A stretch of DNA of 6,221 nt, taken from contig JALOMK010000178.1 of NCBI GenBank assembly GCA_025455505.1, positions 1-6,221 on the forward strand. Direction: 5' to 3'. The stretch's first letter is position 1. Every line of letters begins with the position of its first letter. The position numbers and the translations under genes were made by a program. The DNA is from Bacteroidales bacterium. Lineage in GTDB: Bacteria; Bacteroidota; Bacteroidia; Bacteroidales; VadinHA17. A model generated the notes under the pieces. The model saw only the letters and a program-made list of their open reading frames with translations, was not told the origin of the DNA and did not search any database. Shown here in pieces: positions 4,402 to 6,221 of this stretch.

Positions 4402-5412
4402 ATGAAAAGCCATCTTTTCATAAATTCAAAACGCGGCACGGTGAGAGCAATAATATACAGCGCTTGCCTTTTTGCCTCCATACTCTCACATGCCGCTTAC
4501 CCGGAAACAATATCACCCTCACTCCCGCTCTCACCCTCACTCTCACACTCATCTTCCCCCGCCTGCCCCCGCATCGACATCCTCACGGGCTTCTCGCAGT
4601 CGGTGATCTGCGTCAACAAGGGAACAACTGCCGTCTTCAACGTCGTGCTCACAAGCTCCGACCCCAATGTCACGGGAATACAGGCCGGAACGGAATGGAC
4701 ACTCGACTGGGGCGACGGATCAACTGCTTACTACATCTCGCCATCAGCCAACGCCATACCGCCCCTCTCGATGAGGACACACACCTACACCTCGGTGTAC
4801 GACTGCAACTACGTGTTCAGCAACGGCATCCGTAACCCCTGCGGCGAGACCCGCGGGGTTCAGTATGTTGCAGTTGTCCATGGCCGCGACATCCCCTCCG
4901 ACGGCGACGGCTACCTCCAGATTGTGAACAACGCCAACGGCTCCTCCGTGATACAGGTCTGCGCCGGCACCCAGACGACAATAGTGCTGCGCGACAACAG
5001 CAACTGGAACTGCCAGTACCCCACGGTGCCCGGCGGCCTCACGGCAATACCCAACTCCGACCCGCGTAACCTGGAGTGGCTCTACGGCCGCAACAACGCA
5101 GGAACCATCTTCAACACAATCACCGGAACTGTAAACATAGCAACCCTCGGCGCGGCTCCGCGCGTCAGCGGCAGGTTCGCACCCTCGCCGATGGCACCCG
5201 GCTCGCTCAGCAGGGGAATCACAATACCAAACACCTGCAAGGCCGGGGAATACTTCAGGGTGTACATGAAGTACTGGAACAAGTGCAACTGGACCGACCC
5301 CGAATACGTCGACACCTACGTCGACATTGTTGTCGTTGCTTCACCGCCGGCTCCCACTGTTGCCAACAAGGCTATCTGCTTCGGGGTACTCAAACCCCGG
5401 TCTCACTACTGA
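4402..5412 (+). CDS. N-terminal part of a large exported PKD/Ig-like modular surface protein, ended by a frameshift
   Basis: The 336-residue product starts with a signal peptide: basic residues to R15, a hydrophobic core at 16-29, and probable cleavage near SHA-AY (31-32). A Ser/Pro/Leu-rich low-complexity linker follows (about 38-54). A PKD-like domain comes next, with WGDG at 103-106 and HTYT at 127-130. A second module starts near IQVCAGTQ (184-191) and contains paired cysteines and tryptophans (WNCQ, WNKCNW). A third begins PPAPTVANKAICFG (315-328). The last eight residues (VLKPRSHY) do not fit the module; they follow a G4 run at 5383-5386, after which the proper continuation lies in the next frame. 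Relatives in Bacteroidota are long secreted adhesin-like proteins, often exported by the type IX system; a sorting domain here would lie beyond the window. Codons favour C at third positions, unlike the A+T-rich genes to the left. The ligand is unknown. Confidence 0.8.
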   Translation: MKSHLFINSKRGTVRAIIYSACLFASILSHAAYPETISPSLPLSPSLSHSSSPACPRIDILTGFSQSVICVNKGTTAVFNVVLTSSDPNVTGIQAGTEWTLDWGDGSTAYYISPSANAIPPLSMRTHTYTSVYDCNYVFSNGIRNPCGETRGVQYVAVVHGRDIPSDGDGYLQIVNNANGSSVIQVCAGTQTTIVLRDNSNWNCQYPTVPGGLTAIPNSDPRNLEWLYGRNNAGTIFNTITGTVNIATLGAAPRVSGRFAPSPMAPGSLSRGITIPNTCKAGEYFRVYMKYWNKCNWTDPEYVDTYVDIVVVASPPAPTVANKAICFGVLKPRSHY

Positions 5413-6221
5413 AGTAGGTTCCGGAGCCACGTTCAACCCGACATGGATAAACACTGCAGGAACCTACACATTCTACGCGGTAGACCAGGCCAACACGGGC
5501 ATAATGTGCAAGAGCCAGCCTACTGCAGTGACCCTCACGATTAACCCGATCCCGAACAAACCGAACATAAGCGTCACGGGCCCGCTCACATTCTGCTATG
5601 ACGGAGCTACATCAGTCACGCTCACATCGAGTCCGAACACGCCGCCTGCAATTTCGTCGCAGCAATGGTACAAGAACGGCTCAGGACTTAACACAAACCT
5701 TTCGAACACTTTCAACCAGGTGTCGCACAGCGGAACATACACGCTCCAGGTTTACGGTGTGGCCCCGACGAACTGCCCCAGTCCCCTTTCAGACCCGGTA
5801 ACTGTTTCGATATTGACTCCTCCCACGATAGATGCAGGCCCGAACCAGACAATCTGTTCCGACGCCATAGCAACACTCACTGCAACAAGGGGAGGCTCGG
5901 CCTCGGCACACACATGGTCCTCATCAGGCACCGGCACCTTCGCCGACGTGTGGGCGCCGACAACGACATATACCCCCAGCGCCGCCGACATAGCAGCCGG
6001 AACGGTTACAATAACGGCCTCGACAGACGATCCTCCAGGACCCTGCGGATGGGTATCGGATGCAATGATCCTTACAATAAACCCTGCCGCCACCGTGAAT
6101 GCAGGCGCCGACCTCAGGATATGCGCATCGACAACCACAGTTCCCGTCAGCGGTACAAGGGGAGGGGGAGCCACCGGCTCAACGTGGTCGACATCGGGGA
6201 CAGGAACCTTTGCAAATGCGA
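5384..6221 (+). CDS. continuation of the modular surface protein in the shifted frame, open at the window end
   Basis: Reading from 5384, one base out of phase with the upstream part, the frame is open to the last base. It resumes the interrupted module as YSNPGLTTEVGSG, then AGTYTFYAVDQ and VTLTINP, the standard ending of a Bacteroidota Ig-like module. A second module contains QQWYKNGSG and SGTYTLQVYG (about 5547-5817). A third (about 5818-6083) has DAGPNQTIC, SSSGTGTF and YTPSAADIAAGTVTIT. A fourth begins NAGADLRIC and runs off the window. Dropping one G from the G4 run joins both parts into one protein with no misfit residues. An automatic caller might start a separate gene at ATG 5504, but no ribosome site supports that. 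The C-terminus and any sorting signal are not visible. Confidence 0.75.
5831..6216 (+). repeat. tandem ~90-residue modules in the surface protein
   Basis: The module starting at 5831 recurs at 6098, 267 bases later. Paired landmarks are DAGPNQTIC and NAGADLRIC, TRGG and TRGGG, then WSSSGTGTFAD and WSTSGTGTFAN. ACAAGG at 5885 recurs at 6155, exactly 270 bases on. The DNA has diverged at synonymous and other sites, so the duplication is old. More copies probably follow beyond the window. Confidence 0.75.

Noticed and set aside
5752..6174. 140-codon minus-strand frame inside the surface-protein gene
   Set aside because: It is a shadow of the G+C-rich modular gene, whose plus-strand frame shows clear Ig-like modules.

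Overview
The window looks like a stretch of a Bacteroidota chromosome, probably Bacteroidales-like. Three upstream regions carry TATATTTG boxes that fit the Bacteroidota -7 consensus (TAnnTTTG). Shine-Dalgarno sites are absent or weak. The right end encodes a secreted protein built of PKD/Ig-like modules of the type common in this phylum. No rRNA, tRNA, CRISPR array or transposase was seen.

Layout: (1) positions 1-141 are the 3' end of an unidentified plus-strand gene. (2) Positions 142-352 are non-coding, with a small hairpin and the first copy of a diverged repeat. (3) 353-1513 (minus) encodes a complete AAA_14/DUF4143 ATPase. (4) 1514-1908 is a divergent intergenic region dense in signals: a promoter under a strong inverted repeat, a second repeat copy, three GTTGCGAA-type sites and three 32-bp tandem units. 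(5) 1909-3228 (plus) encodes a second, clearly different AAA_14/DUF4143 ATPase. (6) 3310-3979 (minus) is a two-gene toxin-antitoxin operon: a ribbon-helix-helix antitoxin (DUF6364-like) followed one base later by a PIN-domain toxin. (7) 3980-4401 holds the antitoxin promoter/operator and otherwise little. (8) From 4402 to the window end a G+C-richer gene encodes a large exported modular protein. Its reading frame breaks at a G4 run (5383-5386) and continues in the next frame to the edge of the window.

The middle (roughly 180-4000) reads as an accessory island of independently promoted cassettes between two unrelated chromosomal genes. The first ATPase gene is flanked by two direct, diverged copies of one ~190-210 bp repeat, one of which overlaps its 3' end. 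This suggests it arrived as, or recombines as, a cassette. No pathway joins these genes. What they share is an upstream TATATTTG box, local dyad or repeat arrays over the promoter and, for the two ATPases, start codons so close to the box that leaderless or nearly leaderless transcripts are likely.

No demonstrably new system is present. The best leads are the helically phased 32-bp array before the second ATPase, the dyad over the first ATPase promoter, the repeat pair around the first ATPase, and the frameshift in the surface protein.
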